A stretch of DNA of 64,000 bases from NVTR01 sp036479015 (lineage in GTDB: Bacteria; Pseudomonadota; Alphaproteobacteria; Rhodobacterales; Rhodobacteraceae), in the NCBI GenBank assembly GCA_036479015.1, contig JAZGFB010000047.1, positions 186,001-250,000 of the forward strand. The letters run 5' to 3'. Positions 34,246 through 44,300 of the stretch are shown piece by piece. The position numbers and the translations under genes are program-made. The notes beneath the pieces were generated by a model that was given only the letters and a program-made list of their open reading frames with translations, had not been told where the DNA came from and ran no database searches. Within the stretch, counting starts at the first letter, position 1. Each line of letters begins with the position of its first letter.

Positions 34246-35324
34246 CACCGCTCGCGTCGGATCATCAGCCACAGGGCCGTTCCAACCTTGGGCAAAAACA
34301 CCGACGGCACCGTCGATTTTAGCACTGACCCGTCATAATCCATCTTAAACTCAACCAGGCTTTCGCGCCCCATGAACCGGGCCCGCTGAACCACGCCGCG
34401 CGCAGGAACCCCGTCCTGTGGCGTCGGGTTTGGCCCGACACCAGATCTGTCAAAATCCATGCGCAGGTGCTGCGGGCGGATGATGATTTCCAAAGCCGTG
34501 CCATCACTGTGGCCCGGTGCCAGAAAGTCACCAAAGGCGGTTTTCACCAATGCGCCGTGCACTTTACCGTGTATCACGTTGATATCACTAAAAAATGCCG
34601 CCGACATCTTATCAACCGGGGTATTGTAAATATTGTACGGCGCACCCTGCTGAACGATCTTACCATCGCGCATCAGCGCAATGTCGTCCGCCATACGCAT
34701 GGCCTCTGCCGGTTCATGGGTCACCAGCAATACGGCCGTGCCCTCATCCTTCAATATGCCCAAGGTGGCATCGCGAATGCCGTCTTTCAGCCGTTCATCC
34801 AGCCCTGAAAACGGCTCATCCATCAGCATTATTTGCGGTCTCGGGGCCAATGCGCGGGCCAATGCCACCCGCTGCTGCTCGCCCCCTGACAGCTCATGCG
34901 GGTGGGACTCGGCGCGCTTGGACAGGCCAATGCGCCCCAGTAATTCATCCACCCGATCCCGGTTTTGCGATGCACTCCCGTTCAGGCCAAAACTGATGTT
35001 ACGCGCCACCGTAAGATGCGGGAACAGCGCAAAATCCTGAAACATCAACCCAATTGAGCGCCGTTCAGGCGGGGTATCAACCACCCCGTCCGATATCACC
35101 TGCCCATCGACCAAAATGCTGCCAGCGTCTTGCTTTTCCACCCCGGCAATCATGCGCAATGTCGTTGATTTTCCGCAACCCGAAGGCCCAAGCAAACAGG
35201 TAACCTGCCCCGCAGCAATGCTTAGCGACACCCCATCAACCACCACCCGGCCATCATAGTGCCGGCTAAGACCTTGAATTTCCAGTTTTGGTTTAACGTC
35301 GTTCACCCTGCCTTGCATCGCCAT
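34221..35324 (-). CDS. ABC transporter ATPase, FbpC/PotA-like (orphan)
   Basis: A 367-residue importer ATPase with Walker A LLGPSGCGKST, signature HELSGGEQQRVALARAL, Walker B IMLMDEPFSGLDERL, H-loop LLVTHEPAEAM and a C-terminal TOBE-like regulatory region (about 235-367). The iron or putrescine/sulfate group (CUT1-like) is indicated by the C-terminal domain, but no permease or binding-protein gene is adjacent, so the substrate is unknown. Several starts are possible within the first seven codons. The end overlaps the WYL regulator gene by 25 bp. Confidence 0.82.
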   Translation of the reverse strand: MAMQGRVNDVKPKLEIQGLSRHYDGRVVVDGVSLSIAAGQVTCLLGPSGCGKSTTLRMIAGVEKQDAGSILVDGQVISDGVVDTPPERRSIGLMFQDFALFPHLTVARNISFGLNGSASQNRDRVDELLGRIGLSKRAESHPHELSGGEQQRVALARALAPRPQIMLMDEPFSGLDERLKDGIRDATLGILKDEGTAVLLVTHEPAEAMRMADDIALMRDGKIVQQGAPYNIYNTPVDKMSAAFFSDINVIHGKVHGALVKTAFGDFLAPGHSDGTALEIIIRPQHLRMDFDRSGVGPNPTPQDGVPARGVVQRARFMGRESLVEFKMDYDGSVLKSTVPSVFLPKVGTALWLMIRRERCYVFPAML

Positions 35325-35396
35325 ACCTGATAAAAACCATCAGACTATTGCGTCGATAACAGCCGATCATTTTTGTCGCAAGCAAAACAGTGCTTT

Positions 35397-36176
35397 TCAA
35401 AACGTTGTGCTGATCGCACCGCCGTCCAACAGAATGTTCTGACCAACAATAAACCCGGCATGTTGCGAGCATAAAAATGCGCAGGTGGCACCAAATTCTT
35501 CGATGGTGCCATAGCGCCGCGCCGGAACCGTTTCCTGGCGTATCAACCGGGCCTGCTCCATGCTCACCCCCTGGCTTTGCATAACGCCGCGGTCCAGCGC
35601 ATCCGCCCGGTCGGTCGCGTGAATGCCCGGCAACAGGTTGTTGATCACAACACCGTCCGGTGCCACCTGTCGCGATGTCCCGGCAACAAAACCCGTCAAC
35701 CCGGTGCGCGCCGTGTTGGACAGACCAAGAACCGGGTTTGGCGCCTTAACGGCCATGCTGGTAATATTAACCACCCGCCCCCAGCGTTGGTCCATCATCG
35801 CCGGAACCACCGCCTGTATCATGGCAACCGGGGCCAAAAGATTTGCCTCCAACGCCAATAAAAAATCATCCCGCGTCCAATCGGTCCACATTCCGGGCGG
35901 CGGACCACCGGCATTATTCACCAAAATATCAACCGCGCCCGCCGCGTCCAGAACCTGCGCGCGCCCCGCTTGGGTTGCTATATCAGCGGCAACCGCAACA
36001 ACGTCGACCTTGAACTCATCACGGATTTCGCCCGCTACTTTTTCAAGCTGCGCGCCACCACGTGCATTGATCGTCAGGTGAACACCCTCGGCCGCCAGCG
36101 CCCGCGCACATCCCAGCCCCAGCCCCTTGGATGACGCACAGACAACAGCGCGTTTTCCTGAAATTCCCAGATCCAT
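35397..36176 (-). CDS. SDR-family protein with an atypical active site
   Basis: A 259-residue SDR with the cofactor motif ASSKGLGLGCARAL, VNNAGGPPPGMW and the catalytic Ser region VNITSMAVKAP, ending in IVGQNILLDGGAISTTF. Where YxxxK is expected it reads SNTAR, so the catalytic Tyr and Lys are replaced by Ser and Arg. Such forms exist among proteins annotated as 3-oxoacyl-ACP reductases; their activity is uncertain. ATG at 36176 (MDLGISGKRAVV) is the family start. Confidence 0.82.
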   Translation of the reverse strand: MDLGISGKRAVVCASSKGLGLGCARALAAEGVHLTINARGGAQLEKVAGEIRDEFKVDVVAVAADIATQAGRAQVLDAAGAVDILVNNAGGPPPGMWTDWTRDDFLLALEANLLAPVAMIQAVVPAMMDQRWGRVVNITSMAVKAPNPVLGLSNTARTGLTGFVAGTSRQVAPDGVVINNLLPGIHATDRADALDRGVMQSQGVSMEQARLIRQETVPARRYGTIEEFGATCAFLCSQHAGFIVGQNILLDGGAISTTF

Positions 36177-36255
36177 AGCTTCCCCCAATTCCAATGGCGC
36201 AACTGTGGCTAAATCCCCGACCCGGCGCAATCACATTCACCGCCCGACGCGCTCC

Positions 36256-36855
36256 CTAATTTTCCACAGTGAACGTCCCAAACAATGTGCCGCTGCCAAT
36301 GCTGCTGGTCGCAGTGCCCGCAACAATCCCAGAACTGCCCGCGTAGGATGCCCCCAGAAAATCGCCCGACAGGTCAGCACTAATGCCAAAAACCTCGCCC
36401 GCACCGGTAAGGGTGCCATCCATATTTGCAGTATATGTATACCCCGCCGGGACAGCCGCCCTGTCAATCACCCCACCGGTGATCGCCAAACTGCCCGTGT
36501 AGTACAGGTTGTTTTCATCAACGACGCCCTGCACCGATCCCGTGATCGTACTGTTCAAAAAATTGCTGCTCAGCGCCAGCGCACCAGACATGCCAACAAT
36601 CCCCGATGCGGTTTGCACATCCATCTGCATAACACCCTGATAACTGGCCGTTCCGCTTAGCGGCAATGTCGCCGGGTCCGTTGCGGCAATGCCGCCCCAT
36701 GTGGTCATCAGCTGGGCCGTTGTCGCCTGATAGCCGCTGTAATCCACAGGCGGCGTCGTGCTGCCACCGCCAGAGTCACCACCGCACGCTGACAAAACCA
36801 CCGCCGCAACAAACAGCAATCCGGCCAACCGGCAATATCCAAACCCAAGCTCCAT
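36256..36855 (-). CDS. Lipoprotein with a TbpB-like beta-barrel domain
   Basis: A 199-residue lipoprotein (lipobox LSAC, Cys24) with a Gly/Ser linker. The rest is short beta strands rich in Gly, Ser and Thr: LSGTASYQGVMQMDV, then ALALSSNFLNSTITGSVQGV and GEVFGISADLSGDF, ending GSGTLFGTFTVEN. This pattern resembles the beta-barrel half of transferrin-binding-protein-B-like lipoproteins; the match is by pattern only. It is divergent from prfC and no iron or haem receptor gene is adjacent. Confidence 0.65.
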   Translation of the reverse strand: MELGFGYCRLAGLLFVAAVVLSACGGDSGGGSTTPPVDYSGYQATTAQLMTTWGGIAATDPATLPLSGTASYQGVMQMDVQTASGIVGMSGALALSSNFLNSTITGSVQGVVDENNLYYTGSLAITGGVIDRAAVPAGYTYTANMDGTLTGAGEVFGISADLSGDFLGASYAGSSGIVAGTATSSIGSGTLFGTFTVEN

Positions 36856-36961
36856 GCCCGCACTATGTACAATTTCATATAATTTGCGGTTAACGCCAGG
36901 CACCAAACAGAACGCCCACTAAATGGTTGTTGCCCCCCCGGCGCTCCCATATATCAGCCCT

Positions 36962-38566
36962 ATGAATATAGCCCCAAATAATACGTCCCTGCCCCCGGAA
37001 ATTGCCCGGCGTCGCACGTTTGCCATCATCAGCCACCCGGATGCCGGCAAAACCACGCTGACAGAAAAATTTCTGCTCTATGGTGGCGCCATTCAGATGG
37101 CCGGACAGGTGCGCGCCAAGGGTGAAAGCCGACGCACCCGATCTGACTATATGAAAATGGAACAGGACCGCGGCATTTCGGTTTCGGCCTCTGCCATGTC
37201 GTTTGATTTTGGCGATTTCCGCTTTAATCTTGTGGACACCCCCGGCCACAGCGACTTTTCCGAAGACACCTATCGCACGCTCACCGCCGTGGACGCCGCC
37301 GTGATGGTCATTGACGGTGCCAAAGGCATTGAAAGCCAAACCCAGAAACTGTTTGAAGTCTGCCGCCTGCGCGACCTGCCAATCCTGACATTCTGTAATA
37401 AAATGGACCGCGAAAGCCGTGACACATTTGAAATCATTGATGAAATTCAGGAAAACCTGGCCATTGACGTCACCGTCGCCAGCTGGCCCATTGGCGTCGG
37501 GCGCGATTTTATCGGCTGTTACGATCTGCTGCGCGACCGCCTAGAACTGATGGACCGCGCCGATCGCAACAAGGTCGCACAAAGCATAGAAATCAACGGG
37601 TTGGATGACCCGAAACTGGCCGATCACGTACCCGCAGAGCTGCTGGAAAAACTCCGCGAAGATGTTCAGATGGCGCGCGAACTTCTGCCCGCACTTGACC
37701 GTCAGGCGCTGCTTGACGGCACCATGACGCCGATCTGGTTCGGCTCGGCCATCAACAGCTTTGGCGTGCAGGAACTGATGCACGGCATCGCCGACTTTGG
37801 CCCCGAACCACAGCCAACACCCGCTGAACCGCGCCCAATTTCACCCGATGAAAAGCCCGTCACCGGTTTCGTTTTTAAGGTGCAGGCCAACATGGACCCA
37901 AAGCACCGCGACCGGGTGGCGTTCGTGCGCCTTGCCTCCGGGCATTTCAAACGCGGCATGAAGCTAACCCATGTGCGCAGTAAGAAAATCATGGCCGTGT
38001 CAAACCCGGTGCTGTTTCTGGCCGCCGACCGCGAACTGGCCGAAGAAGCCTGGGCCGGTGACATCATGGGCATTCCAAACCACGGACAGTTGCGCATTGG
38101 CGACACCCTGACCGAAGGCGAAAACCTGCGCGTCACCGGCATCCCATCCTTCGCCCCCGAACTGCTGCAAACCGTGCGCGCCGGGGATCCAATGAAGGCC
38201 AAGCACCTGGAAAAGGCGCTGATGCAATTCGCCGAAGAAGGCGCTGCCAAAGTGTTCAAACCGATGATCGGCTCGGGCTTCATCGTCGGTGTTGTCGGCC
38301 CGTTGCAGTTTGAAGTTCTGGCGTCCCGCATAGAGATCGAATATTCCCTGCCGGTGCGGTTTGAACAAAGCCAGTTCAAATCAGCCCGCTGGATCACCGG
38401 CCCCAAGGACGCGGTGGAAAAGTTCGCCGACGAAAATAAGGGCCACATGAGCTTTGATAACGACGGTGATCTGGTCTACCTGACCCGCCTGCAATGGGAC
38501 ATTGACCGCGTCGAACGCGACTATCCCAACCTGGCGCTAACAGCGACCAAAGAAATGATGGTGTGA
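36962..38566 (+). CDS. prfC: Peptide chain release factor 3
   Basis: GTPase that recycles RF1/RF2 after termination. The 534-residue protein has SHPDAGKTTLTEK (G1), GISVSASAMSF (G2), DTPGHSDFSED (G3) and FCNKMDRESRD (G4), followed by the RF3-specific C-terminal domains. ATG at 36962 gives the usual N-terminus. Confidence 0.96.
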   Translation: MNIAPNNTSLPPEIARRRTFAIISHPDAGKTTLTEKFLLYGGAIQMAGQVRAKGESRRTRSDYMKMEQDRGISVSASAMSFDFGDFRFNLVDTPGHSDFSEDTYRTLTAVDAAVMVIDGAKGIESQTQKLFEVCRLRDLPILTFCNKMDRESRDTFEIIDEIQENLAIDVTVASWPIGVGRDFIGCYDLLRDRLELMDRADRNKVAQSIEINGLDDPKLADHVPAELLEKLREDVQMARELLPALDRQALLDGTMTPIWFGSAINSFGVQELMHGIADFGPEPQPTPAEPRPISPDEKPVTGFVFKVQANMDPKHRDRVAFVRLASGHFKRGMKLTHVRSKKIMAVSNPVLFLAADRELAEEAWAGDIMGIPNHGQLRIGDTLTEGENLRVTGIPSFAPELLQTVRAGDPMKAKHLEKALMQFAEEGAAKVFKPMIGSGFIVGVVGPLQFEVLASRIEIEYSLPVRFEQSQFKSARWITGPKDAVEKFADENKGHMSFDNDGDLVYLTRLQWDIDRVERDYPNLALTATKEMMV

Positions 38567-38743
38567 CCTTCAAACGTGATGGATGGCAAAGACGCTCCGA
38601 TTAACAAACCTCACTAGAAACTTAATATATCAGCCAATTATGGCAAGCTTGCGAAACAATTCCGTGGGTTTCTGCGGGTTGTTTCGCGGATGCCTACAAT
38701 TCCACCATGATATGCCCCGGCAGGCCATGATTATCACAAACTA

Positions 38744-38773
38744 TTGACATGGTTTTGACACAAATCGTATATT
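38744..38773 (+). promoter_or_regulatory. Sigma-70-type promoter for the VPxPA-CTERM protein gene
   Basis: TTGACA at 38744-38749 and TATATT at 38768-38773 are separated by 18 bases, about 50 bp before the ATG at 38825. GGGGA before the ATG is the ribosome site. The surrounding 258-bp gap is AT-rich and holds no other gene. Confidence 0.6.
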
Positions 38774-38824
38774 TCGGTAACCTTTTTTGGGTTTATTCAA
38801 CAATATATTACGGGGAAATTAACA

Positions 38825-39451
38825 ATGAAGATAAGTACAAAATCAATTGCTGCTCTTTCTACAATAGCTTTCGTTGGATTGGCCGGCATGGCTTCGGCTC
38901 ACACCGTTACCTTTGGCTGGACCGACAACAACGATGGCACAGTAACACTGTGGAACGAACACTGGCACGGCAACCAGACATTTCCATGTTCACTTGGGAC
39001 CAATTGTAGCGCCAACGGCGGCCTGACAATTTCGGGTGACGGCACAGCTGGTTCCTACGGCGTCAATCCTTATACCGTGCAATGGGCTGGAACACTCAAC
39101 AACACCGACCGTGACGATATGGTCGCCAGCGGCACCTTGCTTGGCTATCAGGATGACACCGGCAACGCTGGCGGTGGCTCCTATGACGACTGGCTTTACA
39201 CAAGCGCACTGACACTGGGCAATGGAATATGGTATTTCTTCACCGGTACCAATTGCTGTATCGACACAATGAGCACCCCAATCGCAGTGACATTGACCGG
39301 CATCACAAGTGTCGGCGATGGCGTTGGCCCAGGGGACGTTACAACTCCTACGGACCCTATTAGCCCTGTGCCTGTTCCGGCAGCGCTGCCATTACTGCTT
39401 GGTGGCATGGGCCTTTTGGGCGCTATGGGGCGTCGCCGTCGCAATACGTAA
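38825..39451 (+). CDS. Secreted protein with VPxPA-CTERM sorting signal
   Basis: A 208-residue exported protein with a signal peptide ending ASA (residue 25) and a C-terminal tripartite signal: the motif PVPAALP, a hydrophobic helix (LLLGGMGLLGAMG) and RRRR. This matches the VPLPA-CTERM variant of PEP-CTERM, known from Rhodobacterales and handled by an exosortase (XrtD type), expected elsewhere in the genome. The mature domain is rich in Gly, Thr, Asn and Trp, with cysteines in FPCSLGTNC and TNCCID, and has no recognised fold. It has its own promoter and a strong terminator, so it is a single-gene unit. Confidence 0.88.
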   Translation: MKISTKSIAALSTIAFVGLAGMASAHTVTFGWTDNNDGTVTLWNEHWHGNQTFPCSLGTNCSANGGLTISGDGTAGSYGVNPYTVQWAGTLNNTDRDDMVASGTLLGYQDDTGNAGGGSYDDWLYTSALTLGNGIWYFFTGTNCCIDTMSTPIAVTLTGITSVGDGVGPGDVTTPTDPISPVPVPAALPLLLGGMGLLGAMGRRRRNT

Positions 39452-39471
39452 ACTGTTTCAAATATCTTAAC

Positions 39472-39504
39472 ATGGGCACCCAAATAAGGGTGCCCATTTC
39501 TTGC
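39472..39504 (+). terminator. Rho-independent terminator
   Basis: A perfect 10-bp stem (ATGGGCACCC at 39472-39481, GGGTGCCCAT at 39488-39497, loop AAATAA) followed by TTCTTGC lies 20 bp after the VPxPA-CTERM gene. The remaining bases to rhlE (to 39737) show no gene. Confidence 0.85.
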
Positions 39505-39737
39505 TCAAAGGACCCATTGTAAAGTCACTCCAGCACCACCCCTGATTTGTACAACATTAACTGTGATAATCGGAACTTCTCGCCGCTTTTGTTAACATAA
39601 CATTAACTCAAGTTGACCCCACCACATATTTTCTATAGCCACTCCTCAATCTGAGGCACACTCAACAATACCGGCCAACCGGGCCAAGCCTCACCAGACG
39701 CTACGGGCGCAATATGTCCGTAAGATAACGGATATGA

Positions 39738-41183
39738 ATGACAAAATTCTCTGACCTAAATCTGGCACCCAAGGTGCTAAAAGCAATCGACGACGCGGGC
39801 TACGAAAGCCCAACCCCCATTCAGGCGCTTGGCATCCCGCCCGCCCTGGAAGGGCGCGACGTTTTGGGCATCGCCCAGACCGGTACCGGCAAAACCGCCT
39901 GCTTTACCCTGCCGATGATAAACATGCTGGCCCGCGGCCGCGCCCGCGCCCGGATGCCCCGCTCACTGGTGCTGTGCCCCACACGCGAACTGGCCGCACA
40001 GGTTGCCGAAAATTTTGACACCTACTCAAAATACGTGAAACTCACCAAGGCGCTGCTGATCGGCGGCGTGTCCTTTGGCGAACAGGATAAGCTGATCGAC
40101 CGCGGCGTCGACGTTCTGATCGCCACACCGGGGCGTTTGCTTGACCATTTCGGTCGCGGCAAATTGCTGCTGACAGGCGTGCAGATTATGGTGGTGGACG
40201 AAGCTGACCGGATGCTGGATATGGGCTTTATCCCCGATATCGAAGAAATCTTCAGCAAAACGCCCTTCACCCGCCAGACGTTGTTTTTCTCGGCCACCAT
40301 GGCCCCTGAAATTGAACGTATCACCAACACGTTCCTGTCCAACCCCGCCCGCATCGAAATCGCCCGCCAAGCCACAGCGGCGGAAAATATCGAACAGGCC
40401 GTGGTGATGTTCAAAGGCTCACGCCGGGATCGCTCAGCCACTGAAAAACGCGACCTGTTGCGCGCCATTCTTGACGCCGAAGGCGACAAGCTGACCAACG
40501 GCATGATATTTTGCAACCGCAAGGTTGATGTCGATATCGTGGCCAAGTCGCTGAAAAAGCACGGCTATGACGCCGCCCCTATCCATGGCGACCTGGACCA
40601 GTCCCAACGCACCAAAACCCTGGAAGAGTTTCGCGCCGGCAATCTGCGCCTGCTGGTGGCATCAGATGTGGCGGCGCGCGGGCTGGACGTGCCCAGCGTG
40701 TCCCATGTGATCAACTATGACGTGCCCGGCCATCCCGAAGATTACGTGCACCGCATTGGCCGCACCGGGCGCGCCGGGCGTGACGGCAAGGCAATCATGA
40801 TCTGTGAAACCCGGGACGAAAAGAACCTGGCAGCAGTGGAAGGCCTGATCAAAAAGGAAATTCCGCGCCTTGAAAACCCTTTAGGCGGCGCCAAACCAGA
40901 CACAACTGCCAAACCCGAAACCGCACCCGATGAGCGGCCAAAACGGACCCGCACGCGCCGCAGCAAATCCAGCGATAGGCCCAGCGACAAACCAAGCGCT
41001 GAACAGGTGGCACCCGTGGCCGCGCAAACACCCGCACACGCAGTGCAACCAAAACCGGCTGCCAAAAAACCTGCCCAAAGCGGTGGCCGACGCGGCGGAA
41101 ATAACTCCAACAAAATGGTAGGACTGGGCGATCACATGCCCAGCTTCATCGCCAAAAGCTTTGCGGATCGCAGCGACAGTTAA
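39738..41183 (+). CDS. rhlE: DEAD-box RNA helicase, RhlE type
   Basis: ATP-dependent RNA helicase, often part of the RNase E degradosome in alphaproteobacteria. The 481-residue protein has the Q motif PTPIQALGIPPAL, Walker A AQTGTGKTACF, DEAD in VVDEADRMLDMGFIPDIEE, FFSATMAP, and HRIGRTGRAGRDG. The last 100 residues are a basic, Pro/Ala-rich disordered tail. Confidence 0.95.
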   Translation: MTKFSDLNLAPKVLKAIDDAGYESPTPIQALGIPPALEGRDVLGIAQTGTGKTACFTLPMINMLARGRARARMPRSLVLCPTRELAAQVAENFDTYSKYVKLTKALLIGGVSFGEQDKLIDRGVDVLIATPGRLLDHFGRGKLLLTGVQIMVVDEADRMLDMGFIPDIEEIFSKTPFTRQTLFFSATMAPEIERITNTFLSNPARIEIARQATAAENIEQAVVMFKGSRRDRSATEKRDLLRAILDAEGDKLTNGMIFCNRKVDVDIVAKSLKKHGYDAAPIHGDLDQSQRTKTLEEFRAGNLRLLVASDVAARGLDVPSVSHVINYDVPGHPEDYVHRIGRTGRAGRDGKAIMICETRDEKNLAAVEGLIKKEIPRLENPLGGAKPDTTAKPETAPDERPKRTRTRRSKSSDRPSDKPSAEQVAPVAAQTPAHAVQPKPAAKKPAQSGGRRGGNNSNKMVGLGDHMPSFIAKSFADRSDS

Positions 41184-41390
41184 ACATTGGGCCGGGTGAA
41201 ACCTAATGCTTGGCCCCTTTAACCCTACCATCGATTGCGCCTGCAAGCCGTGAACTCATGCTTGGGTCGGAAACCGTCTGCTAAGGTGTTTCGTAAGGAA
41301 GTGTTGAAATTAATGCGGTGACACCCCTCCTGAACACGACAAAAATCGCAGTTCATGCATCACTCACAGTTCCCGTGAAAAATAAGCTGC

Positions 41391-44300
41391 CTAGAACTTA
41401 CCGACGATATTCAGGAAAAGACCTTCCGATGAATAATCTTGGTTTGTCAGGTCATCGGAAAAATTCACCGCGCTGTATCCAAGGCCGACACGCATATTTT
41501 CATTGACGCGACGGTAAACGCCGGCAACCGCGCCAGTGCGTGCAGAAGCCCCAGAACTGGTCAACAGGCGGTACTCACCCAAAATATCCCACATAGGGCG
41601 CAGCTTCACATCGGCCCGGATCACACCCAAAATAGCATCGGAACTTGTCCAGCCGTTTCCTGGCAGACGTACTTCGCCAACCCGGGCACCAATCTTACCA
41701 CCAAGGGAAAAGACGCTGTTAATCTCATATATAGCGTCGGCAGAAAACACGTGACTGCGTTGTGCCAGCGACACGGTCGACCCATTTTGTCCGTTGTCAT
41801 ACAGGTATGTATACCGCATCAATGCGTTCAGACGGTCGTTTTCAACTGGACGATAGGCAAAGCCGGTGACCAGCTCCAAATACTCGGCATCCGCAATTGC
41901 GGTGTCGGAACTGGTTGATCGCAGCGCCGACAGTTTGCCAAGGAAACGCCATTCGTCGCTGACCTGATAGCTAAGGTCATTTTTGAAGGCAAGCGTGGTG
42001 CGTTCGGTGGTTGATGTGTCCACACGGTATTCCAGAACACCGTTATAGCCCAACTTTTCGTGGCTGTAATTCGCGCTAAAGCTGACCGCACGGCGTTCCA
42101 TATCGCCGGTCAGCGGATCCGCAAGCCTCCCAAATTCTAATTGCGCCCCAAGAACCCAGGCATCATTCGGGGAAATATCCAGCCCAAATGAATTCGTGAC
42201 ACCCGTTGGTCCTGCGCCGTGCAGATAGGTCTGTTCGGCAAGCACATAGATATTGTCGTTGACCCGGCGCGAGCCACCATACGTAAATTCCCCTGTGGCT
42301 CCCGGATACTGATTGTCGGCACTATCAGGGGTCAGTGTATAGGACAGATAGGTCTGAGTGCGGTCATCGACCTGTAAGGTTGCGCCTATACGGGCACCAG
42401 CACCGCCGGTTCCTCCGGAAACTTCGCCCTCCAGTGTAAAGCGATCACTTACAGTGTATGTGCCGCCTAATCCCGCCCTGTCGTTGCGTGCCCTGGTGCC
42501 AGTCGCATTTAGCGTTCCCTGGGCATAGCCGTATGCCGTCCAGTTCAGGCCCGGATCGTAATCGGCCCTTAGAACGCCATCCAGACGTGTGCCCGTGCCC
42601 GAAAGCGTTGCCGATGCATTGGCAATGTTGGTCGTAAGATCATCGATCTTAAGACCAAAACCAAGCGTCCATGGCTCCGAAAGCTGATAGCCCAGGTTAA
42701 GTTCCGCAGCGTGATGTGTCTGGCTGGCGGCGTCGCTGCTATCCAGGATGAAACGCAAATCGGACCGTGCTGTCATCTGCACGCCTATGTCTGCACCAAA
42801 TTGCTGTACGTCTTCATTGGTTTGGGAACCTGGGCCGGAAAACCCAGCATCACGGTTTTGCCAATATAGATTGGCATGGCCCTGCCCTAAACCCGCATCA
42901 GCAAGATCAAGTGATAGTGCAACACGCGCCGCGTTTGCCAATGTTCCGGCTCCACCTGGTACAGATGCAAAAGTGAAACCACCGTCGAGCGACCGATATG
43001 CTGTCACGCCAGCATCATTTGATCGTGCCAATTCAAGATCAAACGCTGAGTTTTCGCCAATCTCGTAGCGTGCCGTCAGACCGCCCAGTGTTTGATCAGC
43101 GGCCCCGTTTTGCTGATCAATAACGCTGGCACCAAAAGTCAGCCGTTCACCGGCCTTAATGGTAGCCGTGCCGCCAACAACTGTATCACCCGTGGCCGAT
43201 ACAGTTGGCGCATATTCATAGCGCATAACAAGGTACTGTGGATCACCACCTGTCGCACCGCCAACCAGCCCACTGCCTGCCAAAGAAGACGCAAGTGGCG
43301 ATGTCAGTTGAATGCGCCCCTGAATTGCGTTGACTTCGTAATCTTGCCCCGCGTTCAGCGGTGTGCGCGAAATAAGAACGCCGGTTGTCGTGTCACGCAC
43401 TTCAACCCACACCTGTTCTGACCCACGCAGAACATCGCGGTTGCGCAAGAAATATATCGAACCGCCAACGCCGCGGAATTCTTCCTGCGCCTGAACCGTG
43501 CCCGGTTCAGCTGCAAACAATTCTGCTTCAACACGGTTGTCGCCAGCAGCATCAGATAGGCCGCTGAAACTCAGACGCGCGCCGTAAAGCGCACGGGAAA
43601 AGTTGGTGAAATGGGTTTCTGGGGGGGTGGTCTTAAAGCTACCCCACAACAGGCTAGTACCGTCGCGTTCAGCGTGAAGATAGAATTTTCCATCTGTAGG
43701 CGCATCATTCACGGCCGTACTGTCATCGCCGTAGACCGGGTAAAATGTTGACGGGTCCAACCGGCGTAGAAATGAATTGGGATCACTGGCCATAAAGTTG
43801 TCAAACAACTGATCCACCGGACCCTCCCCGGTATCCGCTGATGCTGTAACCTTCCAACCGCTGCGGGTATGTTCGCGCACATAAAACGCCAGCCGAGCGT
43901 TGGTATAAAAGTCACCACTAAAGCGGTCGCCAGAAACTCCTGCTATGCTGGCGATCGGGCCTGAAACGTTGTTTCGGCCAAAGGTGATGTCGGCGATACC
44001 AACGCGAAAATTGTCTTCGTCGGTTACATCAACCGGTTGGCGATAAGTGGTCAGTACCTGCCCCTGGGCATTTATGACCACCAAGTTCAGAACCCGCGAC
44101 CCTTCGGGTACGATCTGCACATTTTCAAATCGTCCATCGGCGCGAACAGTAACCAGCTGTCCTGCGAAAAGAACCTGTTGACCGTCACCAATACCGGAAC
44201 CATCAGCAACAATTGCCCGGCCTGACAATCGAATTCTCTGCCGGTCCAATTCATTCCCTGCCGCCGCAGCCAGAATTTGACCTGGGGCGGGGGCATTTTC

